A stretch of DNA of 64,000 bases from Chromobacterium amazonense. GTDB lineage: Bacteria; Pseudomonadota; Gammaproteobacteria; Burkholderiales; Chromobacteriaceae. The position numbers and the translations under genes were made by a program. The stretch covers positions 62,001 through 126,000 of the forward strand of contig NZ_MKCR01000026.1 of the NCBI RefSeq assembly GCF_001855565.1. The letters are read 5' to 3'. A model generated the notes under the pieces. It saw nothing but the letters and a program-made list of their open reading frames with translations, searched no databases and had not been told where the DNA came from. Positions 44,684 through 56,526 of this stretch are shown one piece after another (position 1 is the stretch's first letter; every line of letters begins with the position of its first letter).

Positions 44684-45973
44684 GTGGAAACGAATCGCAA
44701 AGTAACGCTCAGCTACAACGAGGGTAAGGAAACGCTGGACCTGCCGGTCCTCGAGGGCACCCTGGGTCCGGACGTCGTCGACATCCGCGCCTTTGGCAAG
44801 ACCGGCATGTTCACGTTTGACCCCGGCTTCCTGGCCACCGCCAGCTGCGAATCCAAGATCACCTTCATCGACGGCGATCTGGGCCAGCTGTATTACCGTG
44901 GCTACCCGATCGAACAACTGGCGGAGAAGAGCGACTACCTGGAAGTCTGCTACCTGCTGCTGAACGGCGAACTGCCGACCGCCGCCCAGCGCAAGGAATT
45001 CGAGCGCGGCATCATGCGCCACAACATGCTGCACGACCAGCTGATGAGCCTGTTCAAGGGCTTCCGCCGCGACGCGCACCCGATGGCCGTGATGGTGGGC
45101 GTGGTGGGCGCGCTGTCCGCCTTCTACCATGACTCGCTGGACATCTCCAATCCGGAACACCGCCGCATCTCGGCCCACCGCCTGATCGCCAAGCTGCCGA
45201 CCATCGCCGCCCAGGCTTACCGCTACAACAAGGGCCTGCCGTTCTCGTATCCGAAAAACGGCCTGACCTACGCGGAAAACTTCCTGCACATGATGTTCTC
45301 CACCCCGTGCGAAGAGTACAAGGTGAACCCGGTGCTGGCCCGCGCGCTGGATCGCATCTTCACCCTGCACGCCGACCACGAGCAGAACGCCTCCACCTCC
45401 ACCGTGCGTCTGGCCGGCTCCTCCGGCGCCAACCCGTTCGCATGTATCGCCGCCGGCATCGCCTGCCTGTGGGGCCCCTCCCACGGCGGCGCCAACGAGG
45501 CCGTGCTGAAGATGCTGGACGAGATCGGCTCCGTGGACAACGTGGCCGACTTCATGCAAGGCGTGAAGGACAAGCGCTACAAGCTGATGGGCTTCGGCCA
45601 CCGCGTGTACAAGAACATGGACCCGCGCGCCGCCATCATGAAGCAGACCTGCGACGAAGTGCTGAAGGAGCTGGGCCTGCAGGATAGCCCGAAGTTCAAG
45701 CTGGCCATGGAGCTGGAAAAGATCGCGCTGTCCGACCCGTACTTCATCGAGCGCAAGCTGTACCCGAACGTGGACTTCTACTCCGGCATCGTGCTGTCCG
45801 CCATCGGCATTCCGGTTTCCATGTTCACGCCGATCTTCGCGCTGGCCCGCACCGTGGGCTGGATCGCGCACTGGAACGAAATGATCGGCGATCCGGGCAT
45901 GAAGATCGGCCGTCCGCGCCAGCTGTACACCGGCGCCGAGCGTCGCGATTTCGTGGACATCGCCAAGCGTTGA
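44684..45973 (+). CDS. gltA: Citrate synthase GltA (type II), GTG start
   Basis: GltA makes citrate from oxaloacetate and acetyl-CoA. The GTG at 44684 ([25 protein letters not shown]) yields 429 residues, the E. coli size, with GGGAG 7 nt upstream. An upstream frame from 44606 overlaps sdhE and is not family-like. Active-site His segments are visible: [31 protein letters not shown] and [15 protein letters not shown], with the catalytic Asp further on. It follows sdhE by 52 nt and ends in a terminator. Confidence 0.97.
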   Translation: METNRKVTLSYNEGKETLDLPVLEGTLGPDVVDIRAFGKTGMFTFDPGFLATASCESKITFIDGDLGQLYYRGYPIEQLAEKSDYLEVCYLLLNGELPTAAQRKEFERGIMRHNMLHDQLMSLFKGFRRDAHPMAVMVGVVGALSAFYHDSLDISNPEHRRISAHRLIAKLPTIAAQAYRYNKGLPFSYPKNGLTYAENFLHMMFSTPCEEYKVNPVLARALDRIFTLHADHEQNASTSTVRLAGSSGANPFACIAAGIACLWGPSHGGANEAVLKMLDEIGSVDNVADFMQGVKDKRYKLMGFGHRVYKNMDPRAAIMKQTCDEVLKELGLQDSPKFKLAMELEKIALSDPYFIERKLYPNVDFYSGIVLSAIGIPVSMFTPIFALARTVGWIAHWNEMIGDPGMKIGRPRQLYTGAERRDFVDIAKR

Positions 45974-45990
45974 TTTGACTGAATCGGGGT

Positions 45991-46024
45991 TGGTTGAAGC
46001 GGGGGCTTCGACCAGCCCTTTTTT
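45991..46024 (+). terminator. Terminator of sdh-gltA
   Basis: TGGTTGAAGC / GCTTCGACCA (one G-U pair, short loop) is followed by GCCCTTTTTT, about 17 nt after the gltA stop, separating sdh-gltA from sucA. Confidence 0.85.
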
Positions 46025-46119
46025 GAGCCGCTGAAGGCTCTCAGAGCGCTGCGGCAAGACCGTCTTGCCATAGCGCTTTGCGCAAATGCTGCAACATCCA
46101 GACAAAGGGTAGCCAGACC

Positions 46120-48948
46120 ATGATGCAATCCATGTACAGCCATTCCTACCTGTTCGGCGGGAATGCCCCGTTCATCGAGGAGCTGTACGAACAGTACCTC
46201 GCTGACGCCACGTCCGTGCCGCACGAATGGCGCGATTACTTCGACAAGCTGGCGCAAGCGCCGGGCGCCGCCGAGCGCGACGTGCCGCACCTGCCGATCC
46301 AGGAGTCGTTCATCCAGCTGGCCAAGAAGCCCTTGACCGGCCAGCGCACCGCCGCCGCCGCCGACTGGGAGGCGATGCAGAAGCAGGTGGGCGTGCTGAA
46401 GCTGATTTCGGCTTACCGCGTGCTGGGTTCGCGCCAGGCCAATCTGGACCCGCTGAAGCGGATGGACCAGGCCATCGTGCGCGAACTGGACCCGGCCACC
46501 CACGGCTTGACCGACGCCGACATGGCGGTGCAGTTCAACGCCGGTTCGCTGGTGGGCGCGCAGAAGCTGCCGCTGTCCGACATCCTGTCCCGCCTGAAGC
46601 AGACCTACTGCGGCAATATCGGCGTGGAGTATATGCACATCACCCAGTCCGACGAGAAGCACTGGGTGCAAAAGCGCTTCGAGGGCGATCTGTCCACGCC
46701 GCGCTACGACGCGGCCAAGAAGCAGCGCATCCTGAAGCAGATCACCGCGGCCGAGACGCTGGAACGCTATCTGCACACCAAGTACGTCGGCCAGAAGCGC
46801 TTCTCGCTGGAAGGCGGCGAATCCGCCATCGCCGCGCTGGACCACCTGATCCAGAACGCCACCGAGCAGGGCGTGCAGGAGCTGATCATCGGCATGGCCC
46901 ACCGCGGCCGCCTGAACGTGCTGGTCAACACCCTGGGCAAGCAGCCGCGCGACCTGTTCGCGGAATTCGAAGGCAAGGCCGCCCAGCAGATGGCTTCCGG
47001 CGACGTGAAGTACCACATGGGCTTCTCGTCCGACATCCCGACCGCCAACGGCCCGATGCACGTATCGCTGGCGTTCAACCCCTCGCACCTGGAAATCGTC
47101 AACCCGGTGGTGGAAGGCTCGGTGCGCGCGCGCCAGCAGCGCCGCAAGGACAATGAGCGCAAGACCGTGGTGCCGGTGCTGATTCACGGCGACTCCGCCT
47201 TCGGCGGCCTGGGCGTCAACCAGGGCACCTTCAACCTGTCCCAGACCCGCGGCTACGGCACCGGCGGCACCATCCACATCGTCATCAACAACCAGGTGGG
47301 CTTCACCACCTCGGACACCCGCGACATCCGCTCCACGATGTACTGTACCGACGTGGCCAAGATGATCGAGGCGCCCATCCTGCACGTGAACGGCGACGAT
47401 CCGGAAGCCGTGTGCTACGTGATGCAGGCCGCGCTGGACTACCGCATGACCTTCAAGAAGGACGTGGTCATCGACTTGGTGTGCTACCGCAAGCTCGGCC
47501 ACAACGAGGGCGACGACCCGTTCCTGACCCAGCCGATGATGTACAAGAAGATCGCCAAGCATCAGGGCGTGCGCGCCATGTATGCCGAGCGTCTGGTGCA
47601 GGAAGGCGTGCTGAAGGCCGAGGAGGCCGACGCGCTGATCCAGGCCTACCGCGACGCGCTGGACAAGGGCGAGCACGTGGAGCAGACCACGCTGTCCAAT
47701 TACAAGCGCGAGCATGCGCTGGACTTCAGCCAGTACCTGGGCACCCACTGGGCGCATCCGACCGACACCTCCTTGCCGCTGGCCGACATCCAGCGTCTGA
47801 CCGACAAGTTCACCACCCTGCCGGACGGCTTCAAGCTCCACCCGACGGTGCAGAAGGTGCTGGCCGCGCGCAAGGCGATGGCTGCAGGCGAGCAGAACGT
47901 GGACTGGGGCATGGCCGAGACGCTGGCCTACGCCTCGCTGGTCACCAATGGCTTCGGCGTGCGCATCTCCGGCGAAGACTCCGGCCGCGGCACCTTCAGC
48001 CACCGCCACGCCGTGCTGCACGACCAGAACCGCGAGCGCTGGGACCAGGGCGCCTATGTGCCGCTGCGCAATATGTCTGACAACCAGGCTGATTTCCTGG
48101 TGATCGACTCCATCCTGAACGAAGAAGCGGTGCTGGCCTATGAATACGGCTACGCCTGCTCCGCGCCGGATCAGCTGGTGATCTGGGAAGCGCAGTTCGG
48201 CGACTTCGCCAACGGCGCCCAGGTGGCCATCGACCAGTTCATCTCCTCCGGCGAGACCAAGTGGGGCCGTCTGTGCGGCCTGACCACCATCCTGCCGCAC
48301 GGCTACGACGGCCAGGGCCCGGAACACTCGTCCGCCCGCGTCGAGCGCTGGCTGCAGCTGTGCGCCGAGCACAATATGCAGGTGGTGATGCCGTCCGAAG
48401 CCGCGCAGATGTTCCACATGCTGCGCCGCCAGGTGCTGCGTCCGTACCGCAAGCCGCTGGTGATCTTCCTGTCCAAGCGCCTGCTGCGCTTCAAGGACTC
48501 CATGAGTCCGATCGAGGACCTGACCAACGGCAGCTTCCGCCCGGTGATCGGCGATGCCGTGGCCAAGGATCCGAAGAAGGTCAAGCGCGTGGTGCTGTGC
48601 GCCGGCCAGGTGTATTACGACCTCGCCGCCGGCCGCAAGGAACGCGGGCTGGAGGATGAAGTGGCCATCGTGCGCATCGAGCAGCTGTATCCGTTCCCGA
48701 CCGAGCAGGTGGCCGCCGAGCTGGCGCGCTTCACCCAGGCCAAGGAAGTGATGTGGGTGCAGGAAGAGCCGCGCAACCAGGGCGCCTGGTACCAGATCCG
48801 CCATCGCCTGGAAGGCCTGCTGAACGCCAAGCAGCAGCTGTCGTTCGCCGGCCGTCCGTCGTCCGCCTCGCCGGCCGTAGGTTATATGAGCAAGCACGTC
48901 GCCCAGTTGAAGGCCTTCGTCGAAGAAGCGATGACGGTTTCCCGCTGA
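46120..48948 (+). CDS. sucA: 2-oxoglutarate dehydrogenase E1, SucA
   Basis: SucA is the thiamine-diphosphate E1 of the 2-oxoglutarate dehydrogenase complex. The 942-residue protein (family about 930-950) begins [27 protein letters not shown], with [10 protein letters not shown] as the E2-binding-type N-terminal segment. It has the conserved [20 protein letters not shown] near residue 255 and the ThDP site region (about 380-420; [11 protein letters not shown]). The start may be either of two adjacent ATGs (46120/46123). It heads sucAB-orf-lpd-sucCD. Confidence 0.97.
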   Translation: MMQSMYSHSYLFGGNAPFIEELYEQYLADATSVPHEWRDYFDKLAQAPGAAERDVPHLPIQESFIQLAKKPLTGQRTAAAADWEAMQKQVGVLKLISAYRVLGSRQANLDPLKRMDQAIVRELDPATHGLTDADMAVQFNAGSLVGAQKLPLSDILSRLKQTYCGNIGVEYMHITQSDEKHWVQKRFEGDLSTPRYDAAKKQRILKQITAAETLERYLHTKYVGQKRFSLEGGESAIAALDHLIQNATEQGVQELIIGMAHRGRLNVLVNTLGKQPRDLFAEFEGKAAQQMASGDVKYHMGFSSDIPTANGPMHVSLAFNPSHLEIVNPVVEGSVRARQQRRKDNERKTVVPVLIHGDSAFGGLGVNQGTFNLSQTRGYGTGGTIHIVINNQVGFTTSDTRDIRSTMYCTDVAKMIEAPILHVNGDDPEAVCYVMQAALDYRMTFKKDVVIDLVCYRKLGHNEGDDPFLTQPMMYKKIAKHQGVRAMYAERLVQEGVLKAEEADALIQAYRDALDKGEHVEQTTLSNYKREHALDFSQYLGTHWAHPTDTSLPLADIQRLTDKFTTLPDGFKLHPTVQKVLAARKAMAAGEQNVDWGMAETLAYASLVTNGFGVRISGEDSGRGTFSHRHAVLHDQNRERWDQGAYVPLRNMSDNQADFLVIDSILNEEAVLAYEYGYACSAPDQLVIWEAQFGDFANGAQVAIDQFISSGETKWGRLCGLTTILPHGYDGQGPEHSSARVERWLQLCAEHNMQVVMPSEAAQMFHMLRRQVLRPYRKPLVIFLSKRLLRFKDSMSPIEDLTNGSFRPVIGDAVAKDPKKVKRVVLCAGQVYYDLAAGRKERGLEDEVAIVRIEQLYPFPTEQVAAELARFTQAKEVMWVQEEPRNQGAWYQIRHRLEGLLNAKQQLSFAGRPSSASPAVGYMSKHVAQLKAFVEEAMTVSR

Positions 48949-49000
48949 GCCAATGAGAGAAAAGGGGCGGCATCGCGGCCGCTCCTCCATGGAGAAGAAC

Positions 49001-50257
49001 ATGCTGATTGAAGTCCAAGTTCCGCAACTGCCGGAATCCGTATCCGAAGCCACGCTGATGAGCTGGCACAAGAAGGTCGGCGAATTCGTCAACCGCGACG
49101 AAAACCTGATCGACCTGGAAACCGACAAAGTGGTGCTGGAACTGCCGGCGCCGCAAGCCGGCGTGCTGGTGGAAATCGTCCAGCAGGACGGCGCGACCGT
49201 GACCTCTGGCCAGCTGATCGCCAAGATCGACACCGCCGCCAAGGCAGGCGCAGCCGCTCCGGCCGCAGCCGCCGCCCCGGCGCCCGCCGCCGCGCCGGCT
49301 CCGGTTCAGGCCGCCGCCCCGGTTGCCGGCGCCGCCGCCATGCCGTCCGCCGCCAAGCTGGCCGCCGAAACCGGCGTCGATCTGTCCAAAGTGGCCGGCT
49401 CCGGCCGCGATGGCCGCGTGCTGAAGGAAGACGTGCAAGCCGCCGCCAAATCCGCCGCGCCGTCGCAGGCCGGCCCGGTGATCGCCCCGGCCGCCAGCGC
49501 CGGCGTCGCCCTGGCTTCCACGCCGTCCGCCGTCAACGTCGCCGGCATCCTGTCCGGCCGTCCGGAGCAGCGCGTGCCGATGTCCCGCCTGCGCCAGCGC
49601 GTGGCCGAGCGTCTGGTCATGAGCCAACAGACCAACGCCATCCTCACCACCTTCAATGAAGTGAACATGAAGCCGGTGATGGACCTGCGCAACAAGTACA
49701 AAGAGAAGTTCGAGAAAGAGCACGGCATCAAGCTGGGCTTCATGGGCTTCTTCGTCAAGGCCGTGGTCGCCGCGCTGAAGAAATACCCCATCGTCAACGC
49801 TTCGGTGGATGGCAACGACATCGTCTACCACGGCTACTTCGACGTGGGCGTGGCCGTGGGCAGCCCGCGCGGCCTGGTGGTGCCGGTGATCCGCAACGCC
49901 GACCAGCTGTCCCTGGCCGAGATCGAGAAGCAGATCGCCGACTTCGGCAAGCGCGCCCAGGAAGGCAAGCTGACCGTGGAAGAGCTGACCGGCGGCACTT
50001 ACACCATCTCCAACGGCGGCACCTTCGGTTCGATGATGTCCACCCCCATCATCAACCCGCCGCAATCGGCGATCCTGGGCATGCATGCCACCAAGGAGCG
50101 CGCCGTGGTTGAGAACGGTCAAGTGGTGGTGCGCCCGATGATGTATCTTGCCCAATCCTACGACCACCGCATCATCGACGGTCGCGAAGCGGTGCTGAGC
50201 CTGGTGGCCATCAAGGACGCCATCGAGGATCCGGCGCGTCTGCTGCTCGACCTGTGA
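49001..50257 (+). CDS. sucB: Dihydrolipoamide succinyltransferase E2, SucB
   Basis: SucB is the E2 core of the 2-oxoglutarate dehydrogenase complex. The 418-residue protein has an N-terminal lipoyl domain with the lipoylated Lys43 ([10 protein letters not shown]), an Ala/Pro-rich flexible linker (about 80-115), and a peripheral subunit-binding domain ([21 protein letters not shown]). Its C-terminal acyltransferase domain carries the catalytic [13 protein letters not shown] near residue 385. The ATG at 49001 has GGAGAAG just upstream; the frame from 48953 is a read-through. The linker is GC-rich and low complexity. Confidence 0.97.
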   Translation: MLIEVQVPQLPESVSEATLMSWHKKVGEFVNRDENLIDLETDKVVLELPAPQAGVLVEIVQQDGATVTSGQLIAKIDTAAKAGAAAPAAAAAPAPAAAPAPVQAAAPVAGAAAMPSAAKLAAETGVDLSKVAGSGRDGRVLKEDVQAAAKSAAPSQAGPVIAPAASAGVALASTPSAVNVAGILSGRPEQRVPMSRLRQRVAERLVMSQQTNAILTTFNEVNMKPVMDLRNKYKEKFEKEHGIKLGFMGFFVKAVVAALKKYPIVNASVDGNDIVYHGYFDVGVAVGSPRGLVVPVIRNADQLSLAEIEKQIADFGKRAQEGKLTVEELTGGTYTISNGGTFGSMMSTPIINPPQSAILGMHATKERAVVENGQVVVRPMMYLAQSYDHRIIDGREAVLSLVAIKDAIEDPARLLLDL

Positions 50258-50310
50258 TGAACCGGGCCGGCGCAAGCCGGCCTGTCTGATATTTCACGAA
50301 CGGAGCAAAC

Positions 50311-50496
50311 ATGAATCTGCCGGATTGGCTTTACGCACTCGCCTCGGTACTGGCTGGCGTGGCGCTGCTTTTCCTGACCTGGAAAAAGCGCCAGCAAGGC
50401 GTGCGGGAGAGCTATTACAACCTGTTCGGCAAGATCGTCATCGCGCTGTTCATGATTGCTTTCGGGGCCTTGCTGTTCAAAGTCGGCAAGGCCTGA
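50311..50496 (+). CDS. Small two-helix membrane protein between sucB and lpd
   Basis: This 61-residue peptide starts [30 protein letters not shown] and contains a second helix [18 protein letters not shown], so both ends probably face the same side. The ribosome site is CGGAG, 6 nt before the ATG. It lies 53 nt after sucB and 16 nt before lpd, inside the operon. It is not an enzyme of the cycle. A link with membrane attachment or electron flow from dihydrolipoamide dehydrogenase is speculative. Confidence 0.7.
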   Translation: MNLPDWLYALASVLAGVALLFLTWKKRQQGVRESYYNLFGKIVIALFMIAFGALLFKVGKA

Positions 50497-50512
50497 CCCC
50501 AAGGGAAATCCC

Positions 50513-51946
50513 ATGAGCCAACAGTTTGATGTGGTAGTGATCGGCGGCGGTCCCGGCGGTTATGTCGCGGCCATCCGCGCGGCCCAGCTGGGCTTCAACA
50601 CCGCTTGCGTGGACCTGTTCAAGAACCCGGAAGGCAAGCCTTCCCTCGGCGGCACCTGCCTGAACGTCGGTTGCATTCCGTCCAAGGCGCTGCTGCAGTC
50701 GTCGGAAAACTTCCACGCCGTGCAGCATGATTTCGCCAAGCACGGCATCAGCGTGTCCGGCGCCAAGATGGACGTGGGCCAGATGCTGGCCCGCAAGACC
50801 GAGATCATCACCAAGAACGCCGCCGGCATCAGCTTCCTGTTCAAGAAGAACAAGGTCGCCAACATCCATGGCCTGGCCAGCTTCAAGGGCCGCCAGGGCG
50901 ACAAGTGGCTGATCGAAGTCACCGACAATGGCGCGGTGGTGGATACCCTGGAAGCCGTCCACGTGATCGTGGCCACCGGCTCCAGCCCGCGCGCGCTGCC
51001 GGGCCTGGCCACCGACAACCAGCTGGTGCTGGACAACGAAGGCGCGCTGGCGCTGACGGCGGTGCCCAAGCGCCTGGGCGTGATCGGCGCCGGCGTGATC
51101 GGCCTGGAAATGGGTAGCGTCTGGAAGCGCCTGGGCGCCGAAGTGACCATTCTGGAAGCGATGCCGACCTTCCTGGCTGCTGCCGACCAACAGATCGCCA
51201 AGGAAGCGTTCAAGACGCTGACCCGCGACACCGGCCTGGACATCAAGCTGGGCGTGAAGATCGGCGAGATCAAGACCGGCAAGAAGAGCGTCACCGTCAA
51301 TTACGAACTGAACGGCGAAGCGGTGAAGGCCGAGTTCGACAAGCTGATCGTGTCCATCGGCCGCGTGCCGAACACCCAGGGTCTGGGCGCCGAGGTGGTG
51401 GGGCTGCAACTGGACGAGCGCGGCTTCGTCGCCGTGGACGAGCACTGCCATAGCAATCTGCCCAATGTGTGGGCGATCGGCGACGTGGTGCGCGGCCCGA
51501 TGCTGGCGCACAAGGCGTCGGAAGAGGGCGTGGCCGTGGCCGAGCGCATCGCCGGCCAGAAGCCGCATGTCGATTTCGGCGTGATTCCGTGGGTGATCTA
51601 CACCTCGCCGGAAATCGCCTGGGTCGGCAAGACCGAGGAGCAGCTGAAGGCCGAGGGCATCGAGTACAAGAAGGGCACTTCCGGTTTCGGCGCCAACGGC
51701 CGCGCACTGGGCCTGGGCCAGGCGCAAGGCATGGTCAAGATCCTGGCGGACGCCAAGACCGACCGCATCCTGGGCCTGCACATGATAGGCCCGATGGTGT
51801 CCGAGCTGGTGAGCGAGGGCGTGGTGTCGATGGAGTTCAAGGCCGCCAGCGAAGACCTGGCGCGCATCATCCACGCCCACCCGTCTTTGTCCGAAGTGAT
51901 CCACGAAGCCGCGCTCGCCGCCGACAAGCGCGCGTTGCACGGTTGA
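50513..51946 (+). CDS. lpd: Dihydrolipoamide dehydrogenase (E3)
   Basis: Lpd reoxidises dihydrolipoyl groups of the 2-oxo-acid complexes with NAD. The 477-residue protein has the FAD site [20 protein letters not shown], the redox disulfide [16 protein letters not shown] (C and C five apart) near residue 45, and the NAD-binding [23 protein letters not shown] near 190. The C-terminal [13 protein letters not shown] supplies the catalytic His. A short insertion ([10 protein letters not shown]) before the disulfide is typical of this branch. The ATG at 50513 follows AAGGGAAA. Confidence 0.97.
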   Translation: MSQQFDVVVIGGGPGGYVAAIRAAQLGFNTACVDLFKNPEGKPSLGGTCLNVGCIPSKALLQSSENFHAVQHDFAKHGISVSGAKMDVGQMLARKTEIITKNAAGISFLFKKNKVANIHGLASFKGRQGDKWLIEVTDNGAVVDTLEAVHVIVATGSSPRALPGLATDNQLVLDNEGALALTAVPKRLGVIGAGVIGLEMGSVWKRLGAEVTILEAMPTFLAAADQQIAKEAFKTLTRDTGLDIKLGVKIGEIKTGKKSVTVNYELNGEAVKAEFDKLIVSIGRVPNTQGLGAEVVGLQLDERGFVAVDEHCHSNLPNVWAIGDVVRGPMLAHKASEEGVAVAERIAGQKPHVDFGVIPWVIYTSPEIAWVGKTEEQLKAEGIEYKKGTSGFGANGRALGLGQAQGMVKILADAKTDRILGLHMIGPMVSELVSEGVVSMEFKAASEDLARIIHAHPSLSEVIHEAALAADKRALHG

Positions 51947-52106
51947 GTGAACACGGGTCGTGTACAATGCGCACGACCCAACCGGGAACGGGCCGAGATG
52001 CCAGCCGGGGGGCTGGCGCGGCCTGCGCCAACAAGGTTTGGCAAGCGATCAAGGAATAGAGGCAGAGGCGCATGCCCGCCATCATTTCCCCGAAAGGAAA
52101 CCATAG
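51947..52106. other. Spacer between lpd and sucC with inverted repeat
   Basis: GGGTCGTG (51955-51962) and CACGACCC (51972-51979) form an 8-bp stem with a 9-nt loop containing TACAAT. It has no T-tract. It could be an operator or a promoter element for sucCD. Confidence 0.4.
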
Positions 52107-53279
52107 ATGAACCTGCATGAATACCAAGCGAAAGAGCTGCTGAGCCGTTACGGCCTGCCGGTGCAACAAGGCATTCTGGCCACGTCGCCGGAAGAAGCGG
52201 CTGCCGCCTACGACAAGCTGGGCGGCAAATTCGCCGTCGTGAAGGCCCAGGTGCACGCCGGCGGCCGCGGCAAGGCGGGCGGCGTGAAAGTGGTGAAGAG
52301 CCGCGAAGAAGCCGCTGAAGTCGCCAAGACCCTGATCGGCACCAATCTGGTGACTTATCAGACAGACGCCGCCGGCCAGCCGGTGAACTCGGTTCTGGTC
52401 TGCGAAGACATGTACCCGGTGCAGCGCGAACTGTACCTGGGCGCCGTGGTGGACCGCGGCAGCCAGCGCGTCGTGTTCATGGTTTCCACCGAAGGCGGCG
52501 TGGAAATCGAAAAAGTGGCCGAAGAGACCCCGGAAAAGATCATCAAGATCGAGATCGATCCGCTGGTGGGCATGCAGCCGTTCCAGGCGCGCGACGCCGC
52601 TTTCGCGCTGGAACTGAAGGGCGAGCAAGTCGCTTCCTTCACCAAGCTGATGCTGGGCGCTTACAAGGCCTTCGTCGAGAACGACTTCGCCCTGTTCGAA
52701 GTCAACCCGCTGGCGCTGCGCGAAAACGGCCAACTGGCCTGCGTGGACGGCAAGATCAATCTGGACTCCAACGCCCTGTACCGCCACCCGGACCTGCTGG
52801 CCATGCGCGACAAGAGCCAGGAGAACGAGCGCGAAGTGAAGGCTTCCGAGTTCGACCTGAACTACGTGGCGCTGGAAGGCAATATCGGCTGCATGGTGAA
52901 CGGCGCCGGCCTGGCGATGGCCACCATGGACATCATCAAGCTGAAGGGCGGCCAGCCGGCCAACTTCCTGGACGTGGGCGGCGGCGCCACCAAGGAGCGC
53001 GTGATCGAAGCGTTCAAGCTGATCCTGGCCGATACCTCGGTGCAAGGCGTGCTGATCAACATCTTCGGCGGCATCGTCCGCTGCGACATGATCGCCGAGG
53101 CCATCATCGCCGCTGTGAAGGAAGTGAACGTGACGGTGCCGGTGGTGGTGCGTCTGGAAGGCAACAACGCCGAACTGGGCGCCAAGATCCTGGACGAATC
53201 CGGTCTGAAACTGACTTCCGCCCAGGGTCTGAACGACGCTGCCGAGAAGATCGTCGCCGCCGTCAAGGCTGCTGCCTGA
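52107..53279 (+). CDS. sucC: Succinyl-CoA synthetase, beta subunit
   Basis: SucC carries the nucleotide-grasp domain of succinyl-CoA synthetase. The 390-residue protein starts [19 protein letters not shown] and contains [19 protein letters not shown] (ATP-grasp, near residue 45-65), [12 protein letters not shown], and the C-terminal [17 protein letters not shown] segment. It is followed at 27 nt by sucD. The pair makes ATP (or GTP) from succinyl-CoA. Confidence 0.98.
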   Translation: MNLHEYQAKELLSRYGLPVQQGILATSPEEAAAAYDKLGGKFAVVKAQVHAGGRGKAGGVKVVKSREEAAEVAKTLIGTNLVTYQTDAAGQPVNSVLVCEDMYPVQRELYLGAVVDRGSQRVVFMVSTEGGVEIEKVAEETPEKIIKIEIDPLVGMQPFQARDAAFALELKGEQVASFTKLMLGAYKAFVENDFALFEVNPLALRENGQLACVDGKINLDSNALYRHPDLLAMRDKSQENEREVKASEFDLNYVALEGNIGCMVNGAGLAMATMDIIKLKGGQPANFLDVGGGATKERVIEAFKLILADTSVQGVLINIFGGIVRCDMIAEAIIAAVKEVNVTVPVVVRLEGNNAELGAKILDESGLKLTSAQGLNDAAEKIVAAVKAAA

Positions 53280-53306
53280 GACCCGCACTGAGCTGAGGAA
53301 TACAAA

Positions 53307-54191
<885 letters not shown>

Positions 54192-54215
54192 GCCCGGCTT
54201 GCCGGTCTGAACGAA

Positions 54216-54247
54216 AACACCCCGCGAGCGATCGCGGGGTGTTTTTT
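54216..54247 (+). terminator. Terminator of the suc operon
   Basis: The stem AACACCCCGCGA / TCGCGGGGTGTT (perfect 12 bp, 4-nt loop) is followed by TTTT, 25 nt after sucD. Confidence 0.93.
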
Positions 54248-54454
54248 ATCTTAAACCGTTAATGGCCACGGAATCACGCGGAAAGGCACGGACAAAATCC
54301 ATCATGGCCTCGGCACCACGCCGAATGTCTGAAAATGGCGAGAACAGATCAGGTAGCAGCGGATCACCGCGCAAGGCGGGCAGGCGCATCGCCGGATTGG
54401 TTTTCTTTCCGTGTTCTTCCGTGTGTTTCCGTGGCTCAAAAGATTTGAGCTTGC

Positions 54455-55099
54455 TCAGGCATAGCGCGAGAACACTCGCTCGAACGGAGACTGGAAGCGC
54501 GGGCTGACGTAAGGCGCCAAGAGGAACATCAGGCTGCGGCAGCCGGACTGGATCAGCTTGTCCAGCTCAGCCGCGCTGGCGTTCTGCTTGATGGTGTTGA
54601 CCCAGCCGGTTTGCACCATTTGGAAATGCTGCACCAGATGCGCCAGCTGCTGGTCGTCCACCAGCAGCATGCCTTGTTCGCGCAGGCTGGCGAACAGCTG
54701 CCCCAGCTTGCTGTTCAGCTGGCCGCGGGACAGCTGCTGATGTTCCTCTTCCAATTGCGGGTTGACGCAGAACAGGCTGGGCAGGCTCTTGGGCAGGAAG
54801 CGGAAGCTCCAGATATGGCGCAGCGTCTTTTCCATCGCCATCACCATCGCCTCGATCGAGTTGTTGTGGTTCAGCGCGGCGGACAATTGCTCCGCCATCC
54901 CCTTCACGTAGCGATGGTACAGCTCGTTGATGATCTCTTCCTTGTTGCGGAAGTGATAGTAGAGCTTGCCGGTGCTGATGTTCATCCGCTCGGCGATGTG
55001 ATTGGTGGTGATGACGCGTTCGCCTTCCTGATTGAACAGCTGCAGGCTGGCCTCGACGATCTTGTTGAAGGTCTCCGATTGCGTGCCGCTCTTGCGCAT
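54455..55099 (-). CDS. TetR-family regulator
   Basis: This 214-residue regulator has an N-terminal TetR helix-turn-helix (about residues 8-55; IAERMNISTGKLYYHFRNKEEI) and a helical ligand domain. The ATG at 55099 (MRKSGTQSETFNKIVEASL) has GGAAGAA upstream; the longer frame to 55207 has weaker signals. It ends near a large-efflux-pump remnant on the same strand (55153-55520), so it probably once controlled that drug exporter. The ligand is unknown. Confidence 0.87.
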   Translation of the reverse strand: MRKSGTQSETFNKIVEASLQLFNQEGERVITTNHIAERMNISTGKLYYHFRNKEEIINELYHRYVKGMAEQLSAALNHNNSIEAMVMAMEKTLRHIWSFRFLPKSLPSLFCVNPQLEEEHQQLSRGQLNSKLGQLFASLREQGMLLVDDQQLAHLVQHFQMVQTGWVNTIKQNASAAELDKLIQSGCRSLMFLLAPYVSPRFQSPFERVFSRYA

Positions 55100-55152
55100 G
55101 ACAATTTCTTCCTGATGAAACATGGGTACGAGCGAGAGCCGGCTGCCGCGGA

Positions 55153-55520
55153 TCAATCCGCCGCGCGCAGGGCGAGCAGGCACCCCGCCAGCGCCAGCGC
55201 GATCCATACCTCCAGACGGAAAAAGTCGAGGCAGGAAATCAGCGTGGCCTGCCGGGCCAGTTCGCCGGCCAGCACTCCAAGTCGCTGAGTATCGCTCAAA
55301 TTGGGCAATTGTTCCCGTAAAAGATGCAAAGCGTCGTTAAATTGCCACGCATTCCACGAAAATCGCTCAGCCAGATGGTTGTAATGCAGCGCGTTGCGTT
55401 CCTGCATGAAAACGCTGGCCAGGGCCACCCCGGCGGAGATCGAAACCTGGCGCACGATGTTCTTGGTTTGATAGGCGTGGGCGAAGGCTGCCGGCGCGAT
55501 GGTGCGGAAGGTGCTCTGCG
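55153..55520 (-). pseudogene. C-terminal remnant of a DHA2-type MFS drug-efflux pump
   Basis: The minus-strand frame reads STFRTIAPAAFAHAYQTKNIVRQ then [21 protein letters not shown], typical of the last third of 14-helix EmrB/QacA-type exporters. It ends in a final helix (LEVWIALALAGCLLALRA). Upstream of about 55520 the frame is antisense to a LysR gene and not transporter-like. The first two thirds are therefore missing. It lies next to a TetR gene of the kind that controls such pumps. Confidence 0.75.
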
Positions 55521-56394
55521 CTTGCGCCGCCTCGATCTGAACAGCCTGGTGGCGCTGCACAGTTTGCTGAGCACGCGCAGCGTCAGCCAAAGCGCGGAGC
55601 AGCTGTGCCTGGGCCTGCCGGCGGTCAGCCATATCCTGGAGCGGCTGCGCGAACAGTGCGGCGCCCCGCTGCTGTGCCGCGATGGCCGGCGCATGGCGCC
55701 CACGCCTTATGCCGAGGCCTTGCTGCCGCAGCTGGAGGCATGGCTGGCGCAGGCGCAGCAGCTGATCGCGCCGCAGCCTTTCTATCCGTCGCGTCTAGAA
55801 GGCGCGTACCGGCTGGCGATGCCGGACCTTCTGGAGGCGGCGCTGTTGCCGCGGCTGATCTCCTCCCTGCAAGAACAAGCGCCTGGCCTATGCCTGCAGG
55901 TGCTGGCGATGCCGGAGTCCGAGGTGCCGGCCGCGCTGGACGAGCGGCGCATCGACGGCGCCATCGGCCATTTCCCGCAACTGCCTGCGCGTTTGAGCCG
56001 GCGGCGTCTGTTCCGCAGCCGCTTCGTCTGCGTGCACCACGCCGGCCGTCTGGCGCTGCCGCCGCATTTGTACACGTCCTATATAGGCAACGACGCCAGC
56101 CTGGTGGACGACTATCCGCGCGCGCATGGCCAGGCGCGGCGGGTGATCGCCTCCACCGCCAGTCTGCTGGCGATTCGCTTGCTGCTGGAGCGGCTGCCGG
56201 CGGTGGCGGTGCTGCCTGACTTGATCGCGCAAGTGTTGCGGGGAGGAGACGCCAGCCTGCGCTGGCGGCGGCTGGATGACGCCGATCTGGCGATAGAAGT
56301 GGCGCATGTCTGGCATCGGCGCCGCGACGCCGATCCCCTGCTGCAGTTCATCGACGGCCTGCTGTGGCAACAGAGCGCAGAATGGCGCGATTAA
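55521..56394 (+). pseudogene. LysR-family regulator lacking its own start codon
   Basis: From about 55521 the plus strand reads LRRLDLNSLVALHSLLSTRSVSQSAEQL, the helix-turn-helix of a LysR regulator starting within a few residues of the normal N-terminus. A complete effector domain ends at 56394. No ATG precedes the homologous part; the frame continues upstream only through antisense of the pump remnant. Translation could start at an upstream GTG or ATG, giving a chimeric N-terminus, or the gene is dead. The remainder is intact over about 290 residues. Confidence 0.65.
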
Positions 56395-56526
56395 GCCCTA
56401 TTGCCATTTTTCAACAAGAATGATTGAAATTCGCCGTTATTATTTAAATAGAATGTTATTTTTAACAATGCGCCGCAGCCAGCATGCCGGATAATAAGCT
56501 TTTTATATCAGTATCGGCTTATCATC

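Noticed and set aside
55324-55520. Upstream extension of the LysR frame as a natural N-terminus
   Set aside because: The residues are the antisense of the pump remnant and have no LysR similarity.
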